From positions 1 to 64,000 of the forward strand of contig JAKISI010000002.1 of NCBI GenBank assembly GCA_021648685.1: a stretch of 64,000 nucleotides of DNA, read 5' to 3'. The notes beneath the pieces were generated by a model, which had not been told where the DNA came from, did no database searches, and saw nothing but the letters and a program-made list of their open reading frames with translations. Each line of letters opens with the position of its first letter. Position 1 is the first letter of the stretch. The translations under genes were made by a program, and so were the position numbers. Source of the stretch: Candidatus Polarisedimenticolaceae bacterium (GTDB lineage Bacteria > Pseudomonadota > Gammaproteobacteria > Chromatiales > Chromatiaceae). Below are positions 27,830 to 36,266 of this stretch, piece after piece.

Positions 27830-28741
27830 TCATTGTTTTCGCCGTGCCCTTGGGTGAGCCGCGTCATAGACTTTGGCAAGGTGTTGAAAATCCAGATGGG
27901 TGTAGATCTGGGTCGTGCTGATGTCCGCGTGCCCCAGCAGTTCCTGCACTGTGCGCAGGTCGCCCGAGGATTCAAGCAGGTGGCTGGCAAAGGTGTGGCG
28001 CAGCATGTGCGGATGAATGGTTGTTGATGTTCCCTCCTCCTGCGCTCTTTTGTGCAGCCGCTGCTGTACCGTGCGGGGTGAGATGCGCTTTCCGCGCTGG
28101 CTGATAAAGAGTGCCAGCTCTTCTGGAGGCGCCATCCCGGAGCGAACGGTCAGCCATCTCTCCAGGCTGTGCCGGGCCTTTTCGCCCACCGGGAGGCGAC
28201 GGGTTCTCTCCCCTTTGCCGGTAACCTCAACCATGGCATCGTGCAGGTCTATATCTGCCAGATTCAATGAGACCAGCTCACTCAACCGCAGACCTGAGGA
28301 GTAGAAAAGTTCCATCATGGCCAGATCTCTTATGGTGAGTGGCTCTTTGCTCGGCTGATCCAGCAGCCGTCCCAGCTGGTCGGCATCCATCACCCGGGGC
28401 AGTTTTCGCTGTGACTTGGGTGGGCGCACCCCCTGGGCAGGGCAGCTGTCGACCTGTTTTTCGCGTTGAAGATAACGAAACAGGGTGCGCAGGGAGGAGA
28501 GCTCCCGTTGCAGGCTGCTGCCGGCAATGCCCTGGCGGTGGCGGGTGGCGATAAAGTTGCGAACATGGTGTGGCTTGAGATCGGGCCATGCGCTCAGACC
28601 CTGTGCCAGAGACCACTCCCGGAGGCGTTGCAGGTCGCGTCGATAGTTGCTCAGGGTGTGTGGTGAGAGGCGGCGCTCATGGCGCAGTTGTCTGAAAAAG
28701 CGCTCAAGCCAGAACTGAAACGGCTCTTCAGGTGGTGACAT
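27830..28741 (-). CDS. xerC: XerC tyrosine recombinase
   Basis: A 303-aa site-specific recombinase that with XerD resolves chromosome dimers at dif. The N-terminal SAM-like domain is at about 8-90. The catalytic residues are all present: Arg in SSGLRLSELV, Lys in GKGERTRRLPV, HMLRH, GHADIS and the tyrosine in TTQIYTH. The order dapF-DUF484-xerC is the classic gammaproteobacterial operon; xerC starts 11 bp after the DUF484 stop. Confidence 0.94.
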   Translation of the reverse strand: MSPPEEPFQFWLERFFRQLRHERRLSPHTLSNYRRDLQRLREWSLAQGLSAWPDLKPHHVRNFIATRHRQGIAGSSLQRELSSLRTLFRYLQREKQVDSCPAQGVRPPKSQRKLPRVMDADQLGRLLDQPSKEPLTIRDLAMMELFYSSGLRLSELVSLNLADIDLHDAMVEVTGKGERTRRLPVGEKARHSLERWLTVRSGMAPPEELALFISQRGKRISPRTVQQRLHKRAQEEGTSTTIHPHMLRHTFASHLLESSGDLRTVQELLGHADISTTQIYTHLDFQHLAKVYDAAHPRARRKQ

Positions 28742-28752
28742 GGTGGCTGGAG

Positions 28753-29451
28753 TCAGGCCCCCGGTTCGGAGACCATCTCCAGCCGCTGGCTGACCAGCTC
28801 GCCCAGGCGACTTAAAAAATCGGTTCCCATATCTTGCTGAAAACGTTGTGGGTCACTGCTGCCAATGGCCATGAGGCCGGAGATGCTCTCGCTCTTGAGC
28901 GGAACCAGTACCGCTGAATGAACCGCGCCAGCTTCCTGACCAAACAGGATCTCCAGCTGCTCCAGGGGCAGATTGCCACAGCGGGGCTGATTTTGTTGAA
29001 AAAAGGTCTGGAACTGGCCGATGATCTTCTGTTTGGATCTCTCCAGCACAGAGGAGTCTTCCAGCTCCGCCGGGGTAAAGAGCCACAGCTCTACATAATC
29101 GGCCTTGAATTGGGCATGCAGCTGATCCTCAAGCACATTGAGCAGCGCATCAAGGTCTGTGGCATCCATCAGGGCGAGGGTCATCTGGTGCAGGCGGTCT
29201 ATCAGCAGGTCATTGGCATGGCCAACCGCCACCAGCTCAACAAGCCGCTGCTGATAGCGAGCGCACTTTTTGCGCAGTGCGGCAAGCTGGCGTTCCAGCA
29301 GCGATACGCTGCCGCCATTGACATGCGGCAGTCTGAGCTCCAGCAGCAGTGGCTCATGGCGTTCAAAAAACCCCGGGTTTGCGGCCAGATACTCAGCAAC
29401 GGTGGCCTCCATATCTGGCGCTTCACGGGTTTGTTCTGTCGATAGGGTCAT
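28753..29451 (-). CDS. DUF484 family protein (YigA-like)
   Basis: A 232-aa cytoplasmic protein with a coiled-coil N-terminus (VAEYLAANPGFFERHEPLL, then SLLERQLAALR), which is the DUF484 signature, and a GAF-like C-terminal half. Function is unknown, though the family is always linked to xerC and dapF. It overlaps dapF by 4 bp (ATGA type), so translation is probably coupled. Confidence 0.9.
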   Translation of the reverse strand: MTLSTEQTREAPDMEATVAEYLAANPGFFERHEPLLLELRLPHVNGGSVSLLERQLAALRKKCARYQQRLVELVAVGHANDLLIDRLHQMTLALMDATDLDALLNVLEDQLHAQFKADYVELWLFTPAELEDSSVLERSKQKIIGQFQTFFQQNQPRCGNLPLEQLEILFGQEAGAVHSAVLVPLKSESISGLMAIGSSDPQRFQQDMGTDFLSRLGELVSQRLEMVSEPGA

Positions 29452-30278
29452 AGCTCAATCTTACCTTCAAAAACCTGGATAGCCGGGCCGCTCATCCATA
29501 CTGGTGCGTCACCCTCTGCCCAGCTTACCATAAGCGTACCGCCTGGCAGAGTGACGGCGACCTGCTCATCCAGCAGCCCGTTCATCCGCCCGGCGACTAC
29601 GGCGGCACAGGCACCTGAGCCACAGGCCAGCGTCTCACCCGTGCCCCGCTCAAAGACCCGCAGGTCGATATGGCTGCGATCCTGTATAGCCATAAATCCC
29701 ACATTGACCCGTTGTGGAAAGCGGGGGTGGCACTCCAGCAGGGCACCTATCTTTTTGACCGGCGCATCGGCAACAGACTCTACCTGCAACACGGCATGTG
29801 GATTGCCCAGGGAGATGGCTGCGATCTTCAGCGGTTTGCTGCCCACCTCGATGGTATAGTGTTTTGACTGAGTCTCTGCTTCGAAGGGGATCAACGCCGG
29901 TTCCAGCTTGGGCACTCCCATGTTGACCCTGACCAGGCCATCCGCTTCATGCCGTAGATGGATCTTGCCTGAGTGCGTGCCTACGCGCAGAATCTCTTTG
30001 TCACTCAGTCCGGTGGCCTGCACAAATTTGGCAAAGCAGCGCGCACCGTTACCGCACTGCTCCACTTCGGAGCCATCGGCATTGAATATCCGGTAGTAGA
30101 AATCGGTATCCAGCGAGCGTGGCGACTCAACCAGCAATACCTGATCACAACCGATACCAAAGTGACGGTCGGCAATAGACTGGATCTGCCGGGTGGTCAG
30201 GTCAATCTTTTGGTGGATGGCATCAAAGACTACGAAATCGTTGCCCAGGCCATGCATTTTTATAAAAGAGAGCGTCAT
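29448..30278 (-). CDS. dapF: DapF, diaminopimelate epimerase
   Basis: A 276-aa cofactor-free epimerase turning LL-DAP into meso-DAP for lysine and peptidoglycan. The two catalytic cysteines are in EQCGNGARC near residue 75 and in LACGSGACAA near residue 219. The N-terminus KMHGLGNDFVVFD is diagnostic. Length matches E. coli (274). It is the first gene of the leftward dapF-DUF484-xerC operon. The 125-bp gap to the divergent FAAL gene holds both promoters. Confidence 0.96.
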   Translation of the reverse strand: MTLSFIKMHGLGNDFVVFDAIHQKIDLTTRQIQSIADRHFGIGCDQVLLVESPRSLDTDFYYRIFNADGSEVEQCGNGARCFAKFVQATGLSDKEILRVGTHSGKIHLRHEADGLVRVNMGVPKLEPALIPFEAETQSKHYTIEVGSKPLKIAAISLGNPHAVLQVESVADAPVKKIGALLECHPRFPQRVNVGFMAIQDRSHIDLRVFERGTGETLACGSGACAAVVAGRMNGLLDEQVAVTLPGGTLMVSWAEGDAPVWMSGPAIQVFEGKIEL

Positions 30279-30403
30279 GGTGCCTACTGCGCTGCTGAGT
30301 TGATTAAGTTACGAGCGATTCTACGTACTAGAACGGTAGATTTGCAATCTTTATCCCTCTGGGCAGACAATAACGCACTATCCATCGACCCAAGTAGCCT
30401 GCC

Positions 30404-33223
30404 ATGAACAGACCCGATGTGACGGAGACTGCGCTGCTGGAGATTGTACAGCAGCTGCTCCAGGAGCTATACCCAGGGAGAGCCACCACGGCGATCACCG
30501 TCGACAACAGCCTGGATCATGACCTTGGACTGGACAGCCTGGGCAGGATGGAGCTGCTCTCCCGACTTGAGCAGAACTTTCAGCTGCGTCTGTCAGAGGA
30601 GTCGTTTGCAGTGGCTGAGAGCCTGCGTGATCTTATCCGTCTGCTGGAGGAGGCGCCCGCTGGCAGGCCCGTCGAGCGGGTGGCGGAGCCGACTCCTCAT
30701 CAACCCCGGCAGAGAATCCTGGCACCGCACCAGGCCGCTACGCTGCAGGAGGTGCTGGCCTGGCATCTGGAGCATCAGGCAGAGCGGGTACATATTCACC
30801 TCTACGGTGAAGGAGATGAGCTGCAGGATATCAGCTACCAATCGCTCTACGAAGGTGCCTGCCGGGTAGCCACAGGCCTGCAGCAGCATGGGTTGCAGCC
30901 GGGTGAGACCGTGGCCATCATGTTACCAACCAGCCGCGGTTATTTTTTCAGTTTTTTGGGGATACTGCTGGCCGGTGGTATCCCCGTGCCGATCTACCCG
31001 CCTGCCCGCCCCTCCCAGATTGAGGACCATCTGCGGCGACATGCCCGTATTCTCAACAATGCCCAGACCACACTGCTGATTACCATCCCCGAGGCAAAGC
31101 TGGTGGCTCATCTGCTGAAGTCGCATGTCAGTAGCCTGCGGCAGGTTATTACGGCGGAAGCGCTCACTGAAACCAGAGGTGGCAGCCCCCGCTTCAGCGC
31201 AGCCAAGGGTTCGGATATTGCCTTTCTGCAGTACACCTCCGGCAGCACCGGCAGCCCCAAGGGGGTGATACTGACCCACAGCAACCTGCTGGCCAATCTG
31301 CGCGCTATGGGCGAGGCGATTGAGGTGACCTCCGATGATGTGTTTGTCAGCTGGCTGCCGCTCTATCACGATATGGGGCTGATCGGTGCCTGGTTGGGCA
31401 GCCTCTATTTTGGTTTTCCGCTGGTCGTGATGTCACCCCTGGCCTTCCTGGCACGCCCCCAACGCTGGCTCTGGGCCATTCACAACCATCGTGGCACGCT
31501 CTCCGCAGCCCCCAACTTTGCCTATGAACTCTGCCTGCACAAGATTCAGGATAGTGATCTGGAGGGGCTGGATCTTGGCTCCTGGCGCATGGCCTTCAAT
31601 GGAGCTGAGCCGGTCAGTCCCGGCACCCTTCGGCGCTTCACGGATCAACTTGGCCCCTTTGGTTTTCGGCAGCAGGTGCTGGCTCCTGTATTTGGGCTGG
31701 CGGAATCCTCTGTTGGCCTGGCCTTTCCACCGCCTGGCCGGGTGCCACTCATTGACCGCATCCAACGACAACCCCTGACCACCTCAGGCCATGCCATTCC
31801 AGCAGCCGGTGCAGAGACGCAGATACTGGAATTTGCCGCCTGCGGTCAACCCCTGGCCGGCCACCCCATCCGGATCGTCGATGCCGATGGGCGACCACTG
31901 CCGGAGCGCCGGGAGGGGCATTTGCAGTTTCACGGCCCCTCCGCCACCAGCGGGTACTATCGAAACCCGGAGGAGACCCAGCGCCTGTTCGATGGCTGCT
32001 GGTTGAACACGGGTGATCTGGCCTATATCGCCGAGGGTGATCTCTACATCACCAGCCGGGTCAAGGATCTGATCATCCGGGCCGGGCGCAATATCTACCC
32101 CTATGAGCTGGAGGAGGCGGTGGGCTACATACCAGGCATTCGCAAGGGTTGTGTTGCGGTGTTTGCGACCCTGGATCAGGCCACGGCAACGGAGTCCGTA
32201 GTGGTTTTGGCAGAGACGCGGGAGACTGCGCCGGAGTGCCTGGAAAAACTCCAGGATCAGATCAATACGCTGTCCACTGATCTGCTGGGGATGCGGGCTG
32301 ACAAGGTGATACTGGCCCCACCCCATACCGTACTGAAGACCTCCAGTGGAAAGATCAGGCGCAGTGCCTGCCGGGAGCTGTATGAGCAGGGCCGGATGGA
32401 TCAAACCCAACAGCCGGTCTGGCTACAGATTACGAACGTCGCCCTCTCCGGTGTCGTGCCACAGCTGCGCAGGTCTGGCCGGAGGCTACAGGAGTGGCTT
32501 TACGCCGCCTATGTCTGGGCACTGTTCGGGTGCCTGGCTCCTATTGTCTGGCTGGTAACCGTCAGCCTGCCCCGGCTCTCCTGGCGCTGGCGGGTGATTC
32601 ATGGCGGCGCCCGGCTGTTGGCCTCTCTCTCTGGTATAAAGATCACAGCCTCCGGGTTGGAGAATCTTGCATTGGAATCTAACTATATTCTGGTGGCCAA
32701 CCATGCCAGCTATCTGGACGCCATCATCCTGGCGGCCACACTACCGAAGGATTGTCGCTTTGTTGTGAAGTCAGAGCTGCAATCCAACCCGGTAGCCCAT
32801 CTGTTTCTACAGCGCATCAGAGCCATATTTGTAGAGCGGTTCGACCCGCAACAGGGGCTGGCGGATACCCAGCAGCTGGAGAGAGAGGCCTGCTCCAGCA
32901 GTCAACCACTCTTCTTCTTTCCCGAGGGTACCTTCACGGATACGCCGGGGCTGCTCCCTTTTCGTATGGGGGCCTTCTCTATCGCAGCCAAGGCGGGGCT
33001 GGCGGTTATACCGGTTGCTATCAAGGGCAGTCGGTCCCTGCTGCAGGGGGGCAGGTGGCTCCCCCGCCATGGAGCCGTAACCGTTACGGTGGGAGAGCGA
33101 ATTGAGCCGTCAGGTGCGGATTGGGGTGCAGCCATCGCCTTGCGTGACCGCGTCAGGGCGATGATTCTCAAACATTGTGGAGAGCCGGAGAGTGGATATG
33201 CTTCGCCACTGAAGCCAACCTGA
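30404..33223 (+). CDS. ACP-FAAL-PlsC fusion: fatty acyl-AMP ligase with carrier and acyltransferase domains
   Basis: A 939-aa fusion. Residues about 10-85 are an acyl carrier domain with the phosphopantetheine serine in LGLDSLGRME (Ser near 44). Residues about 100-655 are an AMP-forming ligase of the fatty acyl-AMP ligase type (LQYTSGSTGSPKG near 276, WLPLYHDMGLIG, SAAPNFAYELC). One or two membrane segments lie at about 700-725. Residues about 735-930 are a PlsC/LPLAT acyltransferase (NHASYLDAI near 765, FFPEGTFTD near 839). It should activate a fatty acid, load the built-in carrier and pass the acyl group to an acceptor at the membrane. The acceptor is unknown. It is a single gene, divergent from dapF. 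Confidence 0.87.
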   Translation: MNRPDVTETALLEIVQQLLQELYPGRATTAITVDNSLDHDLGLDSLGRMELLSRLEQNFQLRLSEESFAVAESLRDLIRLLEEAPAGRPVERVAEPTPHQPRQRILAPHQAATLQEVLAWHLEHQAERVHIHLYGEGDELQDISYQSLYEGACRVATGLQQHGLQPGETVAIMLPTSRGYFFSFLGILLAGGIPVPIYPPARPSQIEDHLRRHARILNNAQTTLLITIPEAKLVAHLLKSHVSSLRQVITAEALTETRGGSPRFSAAKGSDIAFLQYTSGSTGSPKGVILTHSNLLANLRAMGEAIEVTSDDVFVSWLPLYHDMGLIGAWLGSLYFGFPLVVMSPLAFLARPQRWLWAIHNHRGTLSAAPNFAYELCLHKIQDSDLEGLDLGSWRMAFNGAEPVSPGTLRRFTDQLGPFGFRQQVLAPVFGLAESSVGLAFPPPGRVPLIDRIQRQPLTTSGHAIPAAGAETQILEFAACGQPLAGHPIRIVDADGRPLPERREGHLQFHGPSATSGYYRNPEETQRLFDGCWLNTGDLAYIAEGDLYITSRVKDLIIRAGRNIYPYELEEAVGYIPGIRKGCVAVFATLDQATATESVVVLAETRETAPECLEKLQDQINTLSTDLLGMRADKVILAPPHTVLKTSSGKIRRSACRELYEQGRMDQTQQPVWLQITNVALSGVVPQLRRSGRRLQEWLYAAYVWALFGCLAPIVWLVTVSLPRLSWRWRVIHGGARLLASLSGIKITASGLENLALESNYILVANHASYLDAIILAATLPKDCRFVVKSELQSNPVAHLFLQRIRAIFVERFDPQQGLADTQQLEREACSSSQPLFFFPEGTFTDTPGLLPFRMGAFSIAAKAGLAVIPVAIKGSRSLLQGGRWLPRHGAVTVTVGERIEPSGADWGAAIALRDRVRAMILKHCGEPESGYASPLKPT

Positions 33224-33229
33224 GCAACC

Positions 33230-33340
33230 AGGAGGCTGTTCGATAATGGGTAAAATTGTGATTTATAAAATATCAACCTCTTGTAATTCAACAGGTTAAA
33301 AATCTTAATGTGCAAAAACCGAGTTCTCGGACAGCCTCCT
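33230..33340. mobile_element. MITE-like element 1, 111 bp with 16-bp terminal inverted repeats
   Basis: The left end (33230-33245) and the reverse complement of the right end (33325-33340) match at 14 of 16 bases: AGGAGGCTGTYCGAKA. The inside is AT-rich and has no frame. The outer two bases of the right end form part of the def stop codon (TAG at 33341-33339). The element fills the gap between the FAAL fusion and def. I did not find a second copy in the window. Target-site duplications are not clear. Confidence 0.6.
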
Positions 33341-33854
33341 AAGTGCTACCTTTCTTGTACACTTTTCGCTGGAACAGATCCGTACGACGGCTGACCACCC
33401 GGTCAAGAAACAGCAGGCCATCAAGGTGATCGACTTCATGTTGCAGCACCCGTGCTTCATAACTTTCCATCTCATATTCATGGGTTTCGCCCTGTGGGCT
33501 CTGCGCCACCAGCTTGATTCGTTCGGCCCGGATCACATTACCCGTATAGTCGGGTACGGAGAGGCAACCCTCTCGCCCCAGCTCAAAACCTTCCCAATGG
33601 GTGATCTCCGGGTTTATCAATATAAGATGGCCATGATGGGGGACGGGGCGGCGGGTCTGCGAGCAATCAAGGATCACAATGCGCTGAAAACGACCCACTT
33701 GTGGCGCAGCAATTCCCACTGCCGCCGGCCCCGCCAGTCGGGTCTCTTCCAGCTCTGCAATAAAGGCGTGCAGCTCATCGTCAAAGCACTCGACCGGTTC
33801 GGAGCTCTGCTTCAGTCGTGCATCCGGGATTGTGAGGATTTCGAGTATGGGCAT
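33339..33854 (-). CDS. def: Def, peptide deformylase
   Basis: A 171-aa metalloenzyme removing formyl from N-terminal methionine. All three motifs are present: GIAAPQVG near residue 47, EGCLSVP near 99, and QHEVDHLDG near 143, supplying the metal Cys and two His. The ATG at 33854 begins MPILEILTIPDARL; the frame continues upstream into a MITE-like element but that part is not protein-like. It is not beside fmt, so this is probably a second or stand-alone def. Its start region and its stop codon each touch a different inverted-repeat element. Confidence 0.93.
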   Translation of the reverse strand: MPILEILTIPDARLKQSSEPVECFDDELHAFIAELEETRLAGPAAVGIAAPQVGRFQRIVILDCSQTRRPVPHHGHLILINPEITHWEGFELGREGCLSVPDYTGNVIRAERIKLVAQSPQGETHEYEMESYEARVLQHEVDHLDGLLFLDRVVSRRTDLFQRKVYKKGST

Positions 33855-33861
33855 AATCCTA

Positions 33862-34090
33862 GATTCTGCGGTTGGACGGGGTGGAGTGTGTGTTTGTGGC
33901 GGTAGAGGGCAAGGCGCAATGACGCGGAATAGTTTTACTATTCCAAGGAGTTGCAACGCCGCCATCTACTGCCACAAGCGTGCAATCCGCTCCGTAGCGC
34001 TGCTTACCCAGCAGGCGAGTTGGATAAAGGCACAAAATATTATGCATATCAATATATTGAGATGTTCTCAGAGCGGTCAACCGCAGAATC
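33862..34090. mobile_element. MITE-like element 2, about 229 bp with terminal inverted repeats and a large internal hairpin
   Basis: GATTCTGCGGTTG at 33862-33874 is repeated inverted at 34078-34090 (13 bp perfect, with weaker pairing beyond). Inside, 33896-33975 folds into an 80-base imperfect palindrome with arms GTGGCRGTAGAKGGC and a tip GGAATAG/CTATTCC. No frame of its own is seen. The right part (33993-34081) resembles 25794-25881. The element lies between the ACT regulator stop (34099) and the def start (33854), so it may carry the def promoter and ribosome site. Confidence 0.6.
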
Positions 34091-34098
34091 CAGAATAA

Positions 34099-34611
34099 TC
34101 AGGCAAACAGCGTCTCAATGGCTGAAACACTTACATCAACCCCCTCTTCACTCAAGCTGTCTACCGCCTGTTGCAGTGTCTCTACAGTCGCGTCGGAGAT
34201 GCCCTGGATGGTCATGATGTAGACCGGCTCTTGTGCCGTGCCCGCCACATCAGACTCCAGCTCAAGAATATTGAAACCGGATGCTGCCAATGCCCCGGTA
34301 ACCCTGGCCACGATACCCGGCTGGTCTGCCCCCATAACCCGGATCTGAATATTGGGCACCAGATGCTGGTGCAGTCTGCCGGCAATATCATCGATATGCA
34401 GGCGCAGGTTCAACGCCTGTGCAACCGGCGCCAGGGCTGCACTCAGATCACCCTCACCCGATACCATCATCATCATGCTGAAGTTGCCACCCAGCCGCAT
34501 CATGGAGGTCTCACCCAGGGTCAGGCTATTTTGGTAGAGGGCTTCGGTGGTTTGCGCCACAATGCCGGGCTGATCTTCACCCACCAGCGTTACCATTTTC
34601 CAGTTATTCAT
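34099..34611 (-). CDS. Double-ACT-domain protein, GcvR-like
   Basis: A 170-aa protein with two ACT domains (about 4-75 and 88-165), each starting with a GxDQPGIVA motif. It resembles the glycine cleavage repressor GcvR. A more typical gcvR, beside dapA, lies at 62886, so this is a paralogue. ACT domains bind amino acids; the target is unknown. I chose the ATG at 34611 over a TTG at 34626. It is followed in the same direction by MITE element 2 and def. Confidence 0.78.
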   Translation of the reverse strand: MNNWKMVTLVGEDQPGIVAQTTEALYQNSLTLGETSMMRLGGNFSMMMMVSGEGDLSAALAPVAQALNLRLHIDDIAGRLHQHLVPNIQIRVMGADQPGIVARVTGALAASGFNILELESDVAGTAQEPVYIMTIQGISDATVETLQQAVDSLSEEGVDVSVSAIETLFA

Positions 34612-34657
34612 AGTGTCCGGTTCCAATCATTGCAGAGGGGTCGAAGGCACGCCCTGT

Positions 34658-35473
34658 TTACCAGTAGCGTTCGAGATGAACCATCCCTTTCTGTTTTCGG
34701 GAGTCCTCTATAAAACCACTCTTCTCCACCAACTCAAGTGTTGAGGTGATCATGCTCGGGTGGCCACAGAGGAAGATATGTGTATTTTCCGGCGTGGGCT
34801 CAAAGCCCCACTCATCGGCAATAAGACCCCGGCTCCAGATATCCTGCACATAACCCACCTCTCCGCCCCAGGGGATGGTCTCTTCCGAGGGGCGACTGAT
34901 GGTGGGCAGGTAGTGAAAGTTTTTGCTCAGCCTGGCCAGTGTTGACAGCTCGGAGCGAAAGCCCAGATCCCATGAGTGGCGGGCACCCTGGATGACTGTG
35001 AATTTACGTTTTCTGTTGGCTGAGAGGCTGGTCCTGATCATGCTGATATAGGGGGCGACACCCGTGCCGGTGCCGATCAGAACCAGATTTGAATCTTCGG
35101 GGATCTTGTCCAGTGTAAAGAGCCCGCGAATATTCGGGCCAAGCAGCACCCGGTCACCCTCTTTAAGCGCAAACAGACGCGGGGTCAAGGCTCCGGATCG
35201 AACCAGGGAGATGTAAAATTCCAGGTATTCACTCTGTCTGGAGGAGGAGGTGATGGAGTAGGCGCGGCGAATGATTTTATCCCGCAGGGGTGCTTCGCTC
35301 TCCAGATCCGAGATGGTTGTCCGCACTGCTTTTCCGGGCAGTCCCAGTACCGCAAACTGCCCGGGGATAAACTCCGGCAGCGCCCAACCATCGGTGCGAA
35401 CCCGTAAAATCATGGTTTCAGAGGTGATAAAGAGTGGCTCACTAACGATAGCATTCAACTCATTTTCAGGCAT
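34658..35473 (-). CDS. fpr: Ferredoxin/flavodoxin-NADP+ reductase
   Basis: A 271-aa flavoprotein. The FAD domain has RRAYSITSS near residue 69. The NADP domain has LIGTGTGVAPYISM near residue 131 and LCGHPSMI near 233, and the C-terminus is HLERYW, typical of bacterial Fpr. It moves electrons between NADPH and ferredoxin or flavodoxin, for example for iron-sulfur enzymes and redox defence. AAGGAG lies 6 bases before the ATG. It lies 46 bp upstream of the ACT gene in the same direction. Confidence 0.92.
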   Translation of the reverse strand: MPENELNAIVSEPLFITSETMILRVRTDGWALPEFIPGQFAVLGLPGKAVRTTISDLESEAPLRDKIIRRAYSITSSSRQSEYLEFYISLVRSGALTPRLFALKEGDRVLLGPNIRGLFTLDKIPEDSNLVLIGTGTGVAPYISMIRTSLSANRKRKFTVIQGARHSWDLGFRSELSTLARLSKNFHYLPTISRPSEETIPWGGEVGYVQDIWSRGLIADEWGFEPTPENTHIFLCGHPSMITSTLELVEKSGFIEDSRKQKGMVHLERYW

Positions 35474-35510
35474 ATTGTGCTCCTTTTTTCATATAGATAT
35501 TACATTGCAG

Positions 35511-36266
35511 TCAAGCCTTTGCAGGCTCTTCAATCCAGATCAGGGTGGCCATGCGCCCGGTTCTGCCATCCCGCCGGTAGGAGTAAAAACGCTCCTTATC
35601 GGTAACGGTGCAGCACTCCCCACCCCACACAGCGGTCACGCCACGCCTCTTTAAGCATAGTCGGGAAAATTGATAGATATCAGCCAGCCAGTGGCCGGGC
35701 CTGTTGTACCTGAAGGCCGCCTCGGTTTCCGGGGCATGCTGTAGAAAAGTATCCCGCACCTCTGCTCCCACCTCAAAACATCTGGGGCCGATAGCCGGGC
35801 CGAGCCAGGCCATGATCTCATCTGCGGGAAGCGCAAGTCGATCCAGTGTCGCCTCAATCACACCCGCCGCCAGCCCGCGCCAGCCCGCATGCACTGCCGC
35901 CACCCGGTCAGCGGCTCGGCTGCACAGCAGCAAGGGCAGACAGTCTGCGGTGAGAACGGCGCAGACCTGACCCGGCGTGCATGAAAAGAGCGCATCGGCT
36001 GTCCACCCCTGCGGCACGCTCCCCGCTTCGACCACATCACGGCCATGTACCTGGGTTAGCCAGACCGGCTCGGATGGCAGTTGCAGGGAGTGGAGCAGCA
36101 GCGCCCGGTTATGCGCCACGGCAGCCGGGTCATCGCCGACATGATCCCCCAGGTTTAAGCCATCGAAGGGTTGTTCGCTATAACCGCCTCGGCGTAGCGT
36201 TGTCAGCGCCCGAATGCCCGGCGGGGCGGGCCAGTTGGGTTCAATCCAGCCACAGAGTTCGCTCAC
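35511..36266 (-). CDS. pgeF: PgeF/YfiH, multicopper-type purine nucleosidase family protein
   Basis: A 251-aa protein of the Cu-oxidase_4 (DUF152) family: SLQLPSEPVWLTQVHG, then TADCLPLLL, VHAGWRGLAAGV and GPAIGPRCFEVG, with the zinc His-Cys-His ligands in VHG, DCLP and HAGW. Family members correct peptidoglycan precursors or act on purine nucleosides. The GTG at 36266 shares its first base with the rluD stop (TAGTG), the usual coupled rluD-pgeF pair, so the longer upstream frame is rejected. Confidence 0.92.
   Translation of the reverse strand: MSELCGWIEPNWPAPPGIRALTTLRRGGYSEQPFDGLNLGDHVGDDPAAVAHNRALLLHSLQLPSEPVWLTQVHGRDVVEAGSVPQGWTADALFSCTPGQVCAVLTADCLPLLLCSRAADRVAAVHAGWRGLAAGVIEATLDRLALPADEIMAWLGPAIGPRCFEVGAEVRDTFLQHAPETEAAFRYNRPGHWLADIYQFSRLCLKRRGVTAVWGGECCTVTDKERFYSYRRDGRTGRMATLIWIEEPAKA

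Noticed and set aside
33855-33965. Upstream extension of the def frame
   Set aside because: The added residues come from MITE-like element 2 and do not look like the deformylase N-terminus, which starts at MPILEILTIPDARL.
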